Part shown: positions 1 through 7,521 of the stretch, piece by piece
Layout of the letters: each line of letters starts with the position of its first letter
Position numbering within the stretch: position 1 is the stretch's first letter
Notes under the pieces: model-generated
Database searches by the model: none
Told to the model about the DNA's origin: nothing
What the model saw: the letters and a program-made list of their open reading frames with translations, nothing else
Assembly (NCBI RefSeq): GCF_042649925.1
Contig: NZ_JBHSAF010000015.1
Span: forward strand, 62,001-126,000
DNA: 64,000 nt
Direction: 5' to 3'
From: Pseudaeromonas sharmana
GTDB lineage: Bacteria > Pseudomonadota > Gammaproteobacteria > Enterobacterales > Aeromonadaceae
Program-made: the position numbers and the translations under genes

Positions 1-64
1 GGGCGAGGACGCTTAACGGCAGCAGCAGGATACAGGCGGTGAGGGGCAGGGTAGAGGGATGCAT
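1..64 (-). CDS. Secreted protein, N-terminal fragment (runs off window)
   Basis: Only the first 21 codons lie in the window. They read as a classic signal peptide: a short N-terminus, a hydrophobic core rich in Leu (ACILLLPLSVLA) and a small-residue end. A good ribosome binding site (AAGGAGA) sits about five bases before the ATG at 64. The mature protein is outside the window, so its function cannot be named. It is the last of four minus-strand genes that include two polysaccharide-degrading lipoproteins, which suggests but does not prove a related role. Nothing is seen in the 266 bases between it and the next gene upstream. Confidence 0.6.
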   Translation of the reverse strand, partial: MHPSTLPLTACILLLPLSVLA

Positions 65-330
65 GACGTCTCCTTGATGATCCGGAAACAGCAGAAATAA
101 CCGATAAATGTGACAGTTTTGGTAGTGGTGGCCTACTCAGGGGCGCGGTGGAGGGGCACTGTGACCGGATCACCAGCGCGCACTGCCGGCAAGACGCCGC
201 GTTCTGTCCTGCGGCGAGTTGTGTCGGGTCATGACGCGATCTGCACTGCAGCCAGCCGGGCAGGAGCAAGCGGATCCTGGGGGCGGTTCTGGCTATGCTG
301 CCGGCTGGTGCGCTTGCACGCAGTGGCCCC

Positions 331-774
331 CTAGTCCGCCGGCTCCGGCTGGTCGAACAGCATCTGGTGCAGGCCATCGAGCATGATGTCGCCGGTATGC
401 AGCATCAGACAATCCTGCTGTTCTGCGGGCAGGTGCCCGAGGCGGATCAGGGTTTCACCAAACGCCAGCAACTGTTGCTTGAACAGCAGGCAGTGCGCTG
501 GACTCAATCCTGCCTCCAGTTGTTGCCGAATCAGCTGTAACCGGTGAAAGGGGCCATCCGGGTGCAGGTACTCCTGATGCAGCCAGAGGGCGGCGGAACA
601 GCCCAGTTGTTGTAACGGGGCAAACAGCTCGCGAAAATGAGCGTCCTGTGACAGGCGGACAAATTGCTGCCGTTGCAGGGGGGACAAGTCACCATCCTGC
701 AGACTGGTGAGCAAAAAGATCTGTACCGGGGCGCTGGCCATCGCCAGCAGCAGTGGAGAGTCCTCGTGGGTCAT
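331..774 (-). CDS. Unknown 147-aa helical protein
   Basis: I do not recognise a family. The frame is open further upstream, but I chose ATG at 774 because AGGAAA lies at the right distance before it and the protein then starts MTHEDSPLLLAMA. The sequence is rich in Gln and Leu and looks all-helical, with amphipathic heptad-like stretches. There is no signal peptide and no membrane segment, so it is probably cytoplasmic. It lies downstream of the GH13 lipoprotein on the same strand with a gap of about 150 bp, so it may not share a transcript. A small helical adaptor or TerB-like protein is possible, but I see no diagnostic motif. Confidence 0.6.
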   Translation of the reverse strand: MTHEDSPLLLAMASAPVQIFLLTSLQDGDLSPLQRQQFVRLSQDAHFRELFAPLQQLGCSAALWLHQEYLHPDGPFHRLQLIRQQLEAGLSPAHCLLFKQQLLAFGETLIRLGHLPAEQQDCLMLHTGDIMLDGLHQMLFDQPEPAD

Positions 775-893
775 GATGTTTCCTGTGCTCTTGTGCTTGT
801 CGTTGTTATCAGACCGCGTCGGCGGTAGGGCTACGATAACCACATGAGACTCATGACTCTATCTTTTGCGCAGTAAATAGCCAAGCGGATCAC

Positions 894-916
894 TCGGGCC
901 CGACCTGCGGGCCCGA
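894..916. repeat. Perfect hairpin downstream of GH13 lipoprotein gene
   Basis: TCGGGCCCG and CGGGCCCGA form a 9-bp stem with a 5-base loop, 13 bases after the amylase stop codon. There is no T run on either side, so it is not a standard intrinsic terminator. It may protect the 3' end of the message or act in Rho-dependent termination. Confidence 0.5.
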
Positions 917-928
917 AAGCGGCGGTAT

Positions 929-2575
929 TTAGCGTTTTAATCGCCAGATCTGTGTCGTGCCAGCGGGAACCTGCAGCGACAGGTCGCCGCTGCCGGAGGC
1001 CTGCAGCGATGCCGGGTTACCAAACAGCGGTTGCCACTGACTGTTGGCCATGCCGGTTGGCAGCGTCACGGCGTGAGGTTGGGAGGCATAGTTGATCGCC
1101 ACCAGTACCGTCTGCTGCTTGGTCTGGCGCAGGAAACTCAGGGTGCTGTCCTGGGTCAGCAGGGTCAGGTCGCCATAACGCAACGCCGGATTGCTCTTGC
1201 GCAACGCGATGAGCTGTTGATAGAAGTGCCATAGCGAGTCAGGGCTGGCCTGTTGATCGGCGGCGTTATAGCGCGCCAGATTCTCCGCCGGGCCGCGGAA
1301 CAGCTGGCTACTGCTGCTGAAACCGCCGCTGGCACTCCAGCTCATTGGCGCACGCAGCGCCCAGTCACCGCCGTTGCCGGCACTGTGCCCCATGCCGATC
1401 TCTTCGCCGTAGTAGATGAACGGCTGGCCGGGCAGCGTCAGCTGGGTGGCGACGGCCAGTCGGTATCTGGTTTCGTCACCGGAGAAGGCCTCGATCAGGC
1501 GTTCGCCGGCGTAGGAGTCGTGGCTCCCCAGGATGAGTCCCATGTTGGCCAGCGGGTAGCTGGATAACACCCGTTTGAGGTCGGGGGTCACTTCGCCGGC
1601 GCGAACCGAGGCTCGCACTGCATCGTTGAAGCCAAACGCAAAGGCCGAGCCACAGGCTTCTTTACTGGCGGCGCCGATAGGGTCGGTTGGCTCTTCACAG
1701 ACCATGAATCCGTTCGGGTAGCTGCCGCCGATCAGTTGTTGCAGATCGCGCAGTATCACCTTGTTTTCCGGTTGCGACTCATAGGCGTGTTTGCCGTTTT
1801 CCACTAACTGGCCGACGGCATCGAAACGGAAACCGTCGACCCCCAGGTTCATCCAATAGCGCAGGTTGTCGTGATGATAGGTCAGGACCTTGGGGTTTTT
1901 CAGATTGAAGTCCGGCATCTGTTCCCAGAATACGCCGTAGTAGTAGTCATGCGTTGGCTTCACCCGGTGCCAGCTTTCGCTGTTATCCCAGTTGACCCAA
2001 CCCGGGTCATGATCCTGCCACACATACCAGTCGCGCTTGTCGTTCAAGCGGTTCTTCGAGTCGAGAAACAGCGGGTTCTGGTAGGCGCTGTGGTTGATCA
2101 CATAGTCCATGATGACGCCTATACCGCGGGCATGGGCCTGGGCGATAAATTCGCGGAAGTCCGCCTCGGTGCCGTAATCCGCTTCAACCTTGCGGTAATC
2201 CGTGACCGCATAGCCGTGGTCGCGATCCTGGCTCTGATTGACCGGCATCAGCCAGATGCCTTGAATACCCAGTTGTTGCAGGTAGTCGAGCTGACTGGTT
2301 AAGCCGCGAAAATCACCGATGCCGTCGCCGTTAGAATCTTTGTAGCCACGGACATAGATCTCGATAAACACCGCGCCTTGCGACCAGTGGGCCGGCAGTG
2401 CGCTGTGGGGGGGCTGGGCAGCCACAGGTTGCATATCCAGTATCGCTGAGGTGGCCTCGACTTTCTTGGCGACCGCCTGAGTGGGCGCAGCCGGTGTCGC
2501 GGCAGGGGGCGTGACTCCCTGCGAGCAGGCCAGCAAACCGCTGCACAGCGCAGTGATGAGCACGGAAGGGCGCAT
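929..2575 (-). CDS. GH13 alpha-amylase-family lipoprotein
   Basis: Glycoside hydrolase of the alpha-amylase clan, expected to cut alpha-glucans or maltodextrins at the cell envelope. The N-terminus ends in a lipobox (SGLLAC), followed by a Pro/Ala-rich linker of about 40 residues and then the (beta/alpha)8 barrel. Conserved regions are visible: DYVINH (region I), GFRFDAV with nucleophile D252 (region II), MVCEE with the general acid near E294 (region III), and GSHDS with D353 (region IV). MPDFN near residue 219 recalls the GH13_36-type signature. A C-terminal beta domain ends the 548-aa protein. AAAGGA precedes the ATG. It follows the GH26 lipoprotein on the same strand, gap about 100 bp, so co-transcription is plausible. 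Exact substrate cannot be told from sequence. Confidence 0.9.
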   Translation of the reverse strand: MRPSVLITALCSGLLACSQGVTPPAATPAAPTQAVAKKVEATSAILDMQPVAAQPPHSALPAHWSQGAVFIEIYVRGYKDSNGDGIGDFRGLTSQLDYLQQLGIQGIWLMPVNQSQDRDHGYAVTDYRKVEADYGTEADFREFIAQAHARGIGVIMDYVINHSAYQNPLFLDSKNRLNDKRDWYVWQDHDPGWVNWDNSESWHRVKPTHDYYYGVFWEQMPDFNLKNPKVLTYHHDNLRYWMNLGVDGFRFDAVGQLVENGKHAYESQPENKVILRDLQQLIGGSYPNGFMVCEEPTDPIGAASKEACGSAFAFGFNDAVRASVRAGEVTPDLKRVLSSYPLANMGLILGSHDSYAGERLIEAFSGDETRYRLAVATQLTLPGQPFIYYGEEIGMGHSAGNGGDWALRAPMSWSASGGFSSSSQLFRGPAENLARYNAADQQASPDSLWHFYQQLIALRKSNPALRYGDLTLLTQDSTLSFLRQTKQQTVLVAINYASQPHAVTLPTGMANSQWQPLFGNPASLQASGSGDLSLQVPAGTTQIWRLKR

Positions 2576-2677
2576 GATGATCCTTTGGGTGGATGAAAAG
2601 GCCTTATTCTAGGGGCGGAGGAGCGGTAGCGTCTGTGAGACGCTACCGGGTTCCGCACCTTGGCATCCGGTTGAGGA

Positions 2678-3901
2678 TTACTCCTTCATACCGGCATTAA
2701 GGTTCACACGGCTCTGCGTGATGATGCTGCTTGACTGGAACAGTTCGCTGACGTGCTGGTTGCCAACTAACGCCTGATGTTCCCGACTGCCGTCACTGTT
2801 CATCCAGTCATGCCAGCTGACCCAGTAGCCGATAGCCGGATACTGATTCAGTACGGAGGCATAGTGACGCGTGTCGTAACTGCCGGCAGTCGATGCCGCG
2901 CCGCCCAGGGTGGGACCATATTCGGCCATTCCCAGCGGCTTGCCGAATTTGCGGTAGCGGTTGTAATCGTCAATCGACAGACTGTCGTCGTAGCGGGTGC
3001 CGGCGACCACATCGACATGGTTGGCGCCGGGGTAGCACCAACTGACATCGGCGATGCCATAGCTTTCATCGGTGGTCAACGGGCCGCGGTTGGGGGAATA
3101 GACCCACAACAGATTATGCAGCCCTTTCTCTTCGGTGAAGTAGGTGTACATGTCTGCCCACAGTTTCTTGTAGGCCTGACACTGACTGCTGCTGGATTGT
3201 GTCGAGATCCCCCACCAGAACCAGCTGCCGTTCATCTCCTGCATCGGGCGCCACAGCACCACGACGCCCGCATTCTGCAGCTCCTGCAGGGCGGCGGCGA
3301 CTCGATCCAGCTTGCGCAACCAGACGCTGTGAATCGGCTTTCTGCTGTCTGTCAGATCGTTGAGATTGACGACCGTCATGTCTCCACCGTAGGTGCGGGT
3401 CAGATCGCCGCCACCGATGTTGTTGACCAGATCGCTTTCGTCGTTCCACCAGGGATTGTTCGGGCTCCAGTTGATCGTGACCAGTCCACCGCCTTGCCAG
3501 TGGGCAATCAGCTTCTGATTGGCGGCGGAAAGTTGCTGCGGAGTGAAGATGCGATCATATTCGTAATCGAGGCCTACTAGCGCGGGGATCTCGCCTGTCT
3601 CGGTCTGCAGCGCCTCGAGCAGGGGGGTATAACCCACTGTCCCTGTGGTATTGAGGATCTGGTCGCCATGCCCGGTGTTTTGGCCAGCCAGTACTCCGCT
3701 GATCTCGTCATTGCTCAGGCGAGCCAGATAGCGCATGACCTGGCCGGTGGCGTCGCTGGCATCGGCATCGCTGGGTTGCATCGTTGCCGCCGGGTATTCA
3801 CTGGTGGGGTTGTCATCGCTGCCACCGCCACAGGCGGCCAGGCCGAGGCTGACGATCAGCAGACCAAGCCGATAAGGGGTCAATCCGGAAGGGTGTCTCA
3901 T
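2678..3901 (-). CDS. GH26 beta-mannanase-like lipoprotein
   Basis: Endo-beta-1,4-mannanase family protein, predicted to be anchored in the outer membrane (lipobox SLGLAAC, then a Gly/Ser-rich linker). The GH26 acid/base motif is RPMQEMNGSWFWWG with E222; the nucleophile is E327 in GMAEYGP. The spacing of 105 residues suits a GH26 barrel, and 407 aa is a normal length. Oddity: the residue just before the acid/base Glu is usually His (RPxHE) and here is Gln. AAGGAAAG lies before the ATG. Some GH26 members act on other beta-glycans, so mannan as substrate is likely but not certain. Confidence 0.88.
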   Translation of the reverse strand: MRHPSGLTPYRLGLLIVSLGLAACGGGSDDNPTSEYPAATMQPSDADASDATGQVMRYLARLSNDEISGVLAGQNTGHGDQILNTTGTVGYTPLLEALQTETGEIPALVGLDYEYDRIFTPQQLSAANQKLIAHWQGGGLVTINWSPNNPWWNDESDLVNNIGGGDLTRTYGGDMTVVNLNDLTDSRKPIHSVWLRKLDRVAAALQELQNAGVVVLWRPMQEMNGSWFWWGISTQSSSSQCQAYKKLWADMYTYFTEEKGLHNLLWVYSPNRGPLTTDESYGIADVSWCYPGANHVDVVAGTRYDDSLSIDDYNRYRKFGKPLGMAEYGPTLGGAASTAGSYDTRHYASVLNQYPAIGYWVSWHDWMNSDGSREHQALVGNQHVSELFQSSSIITQSRVNLNAGMKE

Positions 3902-4097
3902 CTTCTTTCCTTAGTATTTGAGTTGTATTTAACCGCGCCGTGTTTCATTTGGCACTTTACGCGCTTTTACAAAACTGAATAAAGAATCAGATTCAAAGTG
4001 TGCTGTTGCTCACTGAGCGCCTGCTACTTCATGCCATTGACGGGATCGATTATGCTGGGCGGGTAATTTGGCTTTGGTGTTATTCCGGACGTTCCCG

Positions 4098-5192
4098 ATG
4101 TTAAAAAAGCGTGTTCTTGGTCTGCTGTTGCTGACCGCCTGTTCTTCCACTCCCCATTCCCCCCAACCGACGCCCCAGGCTCGCGTGCGCACCGTACCTG
4201 TCGCACTGGCGATTCCGGTGCCGGTAGAATTACGCGGCCAGGACAAACGGCCCCAGGAGGCGCTGCAGGCGTTTACCTACTCCTGTCCCCGCTTGTCGGT
4301 GCAGTGGCAGAGTCTGTGTCGGCAGGCCCGATTAACCCAGATGACGCCACAAGCCGCGCGGCAATTCTTCCAGCACAACTTTGACAGTTACACCTTTGAC
4401 AGCGGCAGCGGGTTGCTGACCGGCTATATGGAGGCCCAGCTCAAGTGCAACTGGCAACGGACTCCCACCTATTCCTATCCGGTCCACGGTGTGCCGGCGG
4501 ATCTGCGCAAAGGGGTGCCGTACCTGACGCGCCGCCAGATTGAAACCACTCCGACGCCGGCATTGCGTCGAGCCGAGTTGCTGTATTGCGACAAGTTTGA
4601 TGCCTTTGTGCTCGGTGTTCAGGGCTCGGGGCGAGTGGTGATGCCGGATGGCCAGGTCGTCAAACTGACCTATGCCAGCAAGAATAACCGGGCCTATACC
4701 TCTATCGGCCGGGTATTGATTGATGCCGGCGAAGTATCGCGTGAGCAGATGAGCATGCAGGCGATCAAGCACTGGGTACAACGCAATCCGCAGCGCATCG
4801 ACTGGCTGTTACAGCAGAACGAATCCTACGTTTTTTATCAGATTGACACCCGAGCCGATCAACCCGTCGGCCCGCCCGGCGCCATGGCCCTGAAGGATGG
4901 GCTGATGCCGTTCCGCAGCGTGGCGGTGGATCCACAGCATATCCCGATGGGCACCCCGCTGTTTATTCGCAGCCAGTGGCCGGATCAATCGCCCTTCTCG
5001 CGCATTGTCATTGCGCAAGACAAGGGCGGAGCGATCAAGGGGCGGATCCGGGCCGACCTATTCCTCGGTCACGGTGATTTGGCCGACGAACTGGCCGGAC
5101 GCTTGCAATCACCACTGGATCTGCATGTGTTGTGGCCGAAGGGCTGGCCGGTGCCGAATCCTGAATGGGTCCCTAGTCCCTTCACGAGTTAA
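4098..5192 (+). CDS. mltA: Membrane-bound lytic murein transglycosylase A
   Basis: Cleaves the MurNAc-GlcNAc bond of peptidoglycan with 1,6-anhydro product formation, acting from the inner face of the outer membrane. I chose ATG 4098 because the protein then begins with a lipoprotein signal (LLLLTAC). The body matches MltA: FTGYMEAQ-like segment (LLTGYMEAQL), AFVLGVQGSGRV, and a C-terminal 3D domain with FRSVAVDPQHIPMGTPLFI and DKGGAIKGRIRADLFLGHG carrying the conserved Asp residues. 364 aa is the usual size. It is divergent from the mannanase gene and stands alone; the 190 bases after it hold no gene. Confidence 0.95.
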   Translation: MLKKRVLGLLLLTACSSTPHSPQPTPQARVRTVPVALAIPVPVELRGQDKRPQEALQAFTYSCPRLSVQWQSLCRQARLTQMTPQAARQFFQHNFDSYTFDSGSGLLTGYMEAQLKCNWQRTPTYSYPVHGVPADLRKGVPYLTRRQIETTPTPALRRAELLYCDKFDAFVLGVQGSGRVVMPDGQVVKLTYASKNNRAYTSIGRVLIDAGEVSREQMSMQAIKHWVQRNPQRIDWLLQQNESYVFYQIDTRADQPVGPPGAMALKDGLMPFRSVAVDPQHIPMGTPLFIRSQWPDQSPFSRIVIAQDKGGAIKGRIRADLFLGHGDLADELAGRLQSPLDLHVLWPKGWPVPNPEWVPSPFTS

Positions 5193-5384
5193 ATGGCCGT
5201 TGCCCACTTTGGTGAGGGCCATCAAAAAAGTGGTGGATAGACGGTATTGTGTGCCTGAAGTCGTGAGCCAGGTTGTAGTGGTCGACAACGGAGTTGCCGC
5301 ACAATCTGGCCTCTGCGTTATGCAGTGAAGTGGCCCGGCAGCAGGACGCGGCGGGGCGTGGCAATCTCGGGCAACAGGTGAGTG

Positions 5385-7175
5385 ATGATGTATCAGGGAT
5401 GGGCGAGTCTGCAGCTGTGGGGCCTCTTGGCTTCGGGCATCATCATCATGTTGCTCGTTCTGTTGGCATGGTTGTGGCGGCGAGTCCGTCATGTTGAACA
5501 GACCAGCCGCTACATGCAGACACTGATGGACAGCCTGCCGGATCTGTTATGGGTCAAGGATGAGCAGTCGCGTTTTCTGTTCGTCAATGCCCGGTTCAAC
5601 AAGATCTTCGGGCGTGCACCCAAAAGCTTGATTGGGTTGACCGATTATGACTTGACCGATGCGGTTCAGGCCGAGGCCTATGTTCAGGATGACAGACAGG
5701 TATTGCGCAGTGGCGAGTCGTTGCAGCGTGAAGAGCTGATCTGTGGTGAGCAGGGCAACAAGGTCTGGGCCGAGACGATCAAGATGCCGGTGTTTGACGA
5801 GCGCGATCGATTGGTGGGGACGGCAGGTATTGCCCGGGACATTACCGCACGCAAGCAGGCTGAGTTGCTGTTGCGCGAAATGGCCCATCAGGACTATCTG
5901 ACCCGGTTGCCGAATCGTCCGGCGCTGGCTGGACGCATAGAACAGATATTGTTGCGCGCCCGTAGCGAAGCATGCTGCGTTGCACTGTTCTTTTTCGATC
6001 TGGATAACTTCAAGGATCTCAACGATAGCCGCGGACACTCTACCGGGGATGGATTGCTGCGCCAGATAGCAGAACGACTGCAGGGGGTGCTGGGCCCCTA
6101 TGACGCGATCGGCCGGTTTGGGGGTGATGAGTTTGTGGTGGTGCTCGGTAATCAATCCAGTCGCCTGGCGGCCGTACGGGCCGGACAACAGTTACGCGCC
6201 CTGTTCGAGGTGCCATTTGAGCTGGACGGTGTGGAGTACGCGATTAGCAGCAGCATCGGCATGAGTTGTTTTCCTGACGATGGTGATGATTACGAGACCT
6301 TGGTCCGTAATGCCGACATGGCCATGTACCACGCCAAAGCCCAGGGCAAGCACCGCATCACGGAGTACAATCCGCAGATGGGGGAGGAGAACCTGCGCCG
6401 CATCAGCATGGAACAGCAATTGCGTGATGCGCTGCGACGACAGGAGCTCTCGCTGCATTATCAGCCGAAACTGTCGGTATGTCGTCATGAAGTGGTCGGA
6501 ATGGAGGTGCTGCTACGCTGGCACAATCCGGTGCTGGGGACCGTCTCTCCTGCCCAGTTCATTCCGGTCGCAGAACAGTCGCGGTTGATTCTGGAGATTG
6601 GCGAATGGGTGCTGGAAGAGGCGATGCAGCAAAACCTGGCCTGGCAGCGGCAGGGATTACCGTTATTGCCGATGGCGGTAAATATTTCCGCCTTGCAGGT
6701 GCATCAGCATGACTTTGTGCCGCGCCTGATCAGCCGCATGACCCGGCTGGGCTATCCCGGTTCTCGACTTGAGCTGGAGCTGACCGAAGGCGTCGTGATG
6801 GAAGGGGCCATTCCAGTGCGCCGTTATTTCGAACAGCTACGGCAGCTCGGGGTGCGTATCAGCATTGATGATTTCGGCACCGGCTACTCCAACCTCGGTT
6901 ACTTGAGCCGCTTCCCGCTGGACACGCTGAAGATTGACCGCAGCTTTGTGTCGGACATTGATGCCCAGCCGGATAAGCAGCAGATAGTGCGAGCCATCGT
7001 GCAACTGGCGCGCTCCTTGTCGGTCAGTGTGGTCGCCGAAGGGGTGGAGAATCAGCAAGAGCTCGCCTGTGTCGAGGCGTTGGGCGTCGACGAGTTGCAG
7101 GGCTATCTCTTCTCCCGCCCCTTACCGGCCGAACTGTTCAGTCACTATCTGGGGGCGACGCGAGGCGTGGCCTGA
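5385..7175 (+). CDS. Membrane PAS-GGDEF-EAL cyclic-di-GMP protein
   Basis: Bifunctional-type protein for c-di-GMP turnover. One transmembrane helix lies at about residues 8-30, then a PAS domain (about 45-160), a GGDEF domain with an intact RFGGDEF near residues 244-250, and an EAL domain. In the EAL domain the signature reads EVLLRW, keeping the metal-binding Glu; DDFGTGYS and KIDRSFV are also present, so phosphodiesterase activity is plausible. The inhibitory I-site RxxD before GGDEF reads GPYD, so product inhibition is probably lost. A GTG lies just before two ATG codons; the first ATG is taken. It neighbours mltA and the amylase but nothing ties it to them. Net activity cannot be predicted. 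Confidence 0.92.
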   Translation: MMYQGWASLQLWGLLASGIIIMLLVLLAWLWRRVRHVEQTSRYMQTLMDSLPDLLWVKDEQSRFLFVNARFNKIFGRAPKSLIGLTDYDLTDAVQAEAYVQDDRQVLRSGESLQREELICGEQGNKVWAETIKMPVFDERDRLVGTAGIARDITARKQAELLLREMAHQDYLTRLPNRPALAGRIEQILLRARSEACCVALFFFDLDNFKDLNDSRGHSTGDGLLRQIAERLQGVLGPYDAIGRFGGDEFVVVLGNQSSRLAAVRAGQQLRALFEVPFELDGVEYAISSSIGMSCFPDDGDDYETLVRNADMAMYHAKAQGKHRITEYNPQMGEENLRRISMEQQLRDALRRQELSLHYQPKLSVCRHEVVGMEVLLRWHNPVLGTVSPAQFIPVAEQSRLILEIGEWVLEEAMQQNLAWQRQGLPLLPMAVNISALQVHQHDFVPRLISRMTRLGYPGSRLELELTEGVVMEGAIPVRRYFEQLRQLGVRISIDDFGTGYSNLGYLSRFPLDTLKIDRSFVSDIDAQPDKQQIVRAIVQLARSLSVSVVAEGVENQQELACVEALGVDELQGYLFSRPLPAELFSHYLGATRGVA

Positions 7176-7211
7176 CGCGTGACACCCAAGACCTTAACTT
7201 TTCACCTCGGC

Positions 7212-7229
7212 GCGGGCGTCCGCGCCCGC
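7212..7229 (+). terminator. GC-rich hairpin after GGDEF-EAL gene
   Basis: GCGGGCG and CGCCCGC pair around a TCCG loop, 36 bases after the stop codon. The following T run is poor, so it is only a weak intrinsic terminator candidate. Confidence 0.35.
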
Positions 7230-7335
7230 CGACCGATCTTTATCCTCCGTTTCGACAAATACCGAATCTGCCTCTCGCCGCTCGAATCGCGCACAAATCG
7301 CCCATGATGTTGGTGCCTATGCGGCCCCTTTTTCT

Positions 7336-7372
7336 TGAAAGCGCTACCGCTCGCAAAATGTAAACGGTTCCT
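7336..7372 (+). promoter_or_regulatory. Two LacI/GalR-type operator-like sites before GH13 amylase
   Basis: TGAAAGCGCTACCG (7336-7349) and TGTAAACGGTTCCT (7359-7372) each match 13 of 14 positions of the degenerate LacI/GalR-type pattern TGWAARCGYTWNCW. Their starts are 23 bp apart, about two helical turns, on the same face of DNA. They lie 150-190 bp before the start codon of the large GH13 amylase. Regulators of this family often control sugar-use genes. Which regulator would bind is unknown, and none is encoded in the window. Confidence 0.4.
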
Positions 7373-7402
7373 AAGCGTGAGATCACACTCTTTGTTGATA
7401 GC

Positions 7403-7421
7403 TAACGCAATTAAGGCGTTA
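7403..7421. repeat. Short inverted repeat in amylase leader region
   Basis: TAACGC and GCGTTA flank AATTAAG in the 346-base gap before the amylase. It could be an operator or chance. The rest of the gap holds a perfect TTGACA at 7451-7456, but no convincing -10 element 16-18 bases after it. Confidence 0.25.
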
Positions 7422-7521
7422 ACCCTTAGCATCTTTACGCACTGAGCGGATTGACAATAAAGATGTCTTAAGACACGGGCCGCCAGAGGACTCAGAAGGG
7501 TTAACAACACAAGGAATGACT

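Noticed and set aside
7381..7400. CRP site in the amylase upstream region
   Set aside because: GTGA and TCAC halves are present but only two bases apart instead of six.
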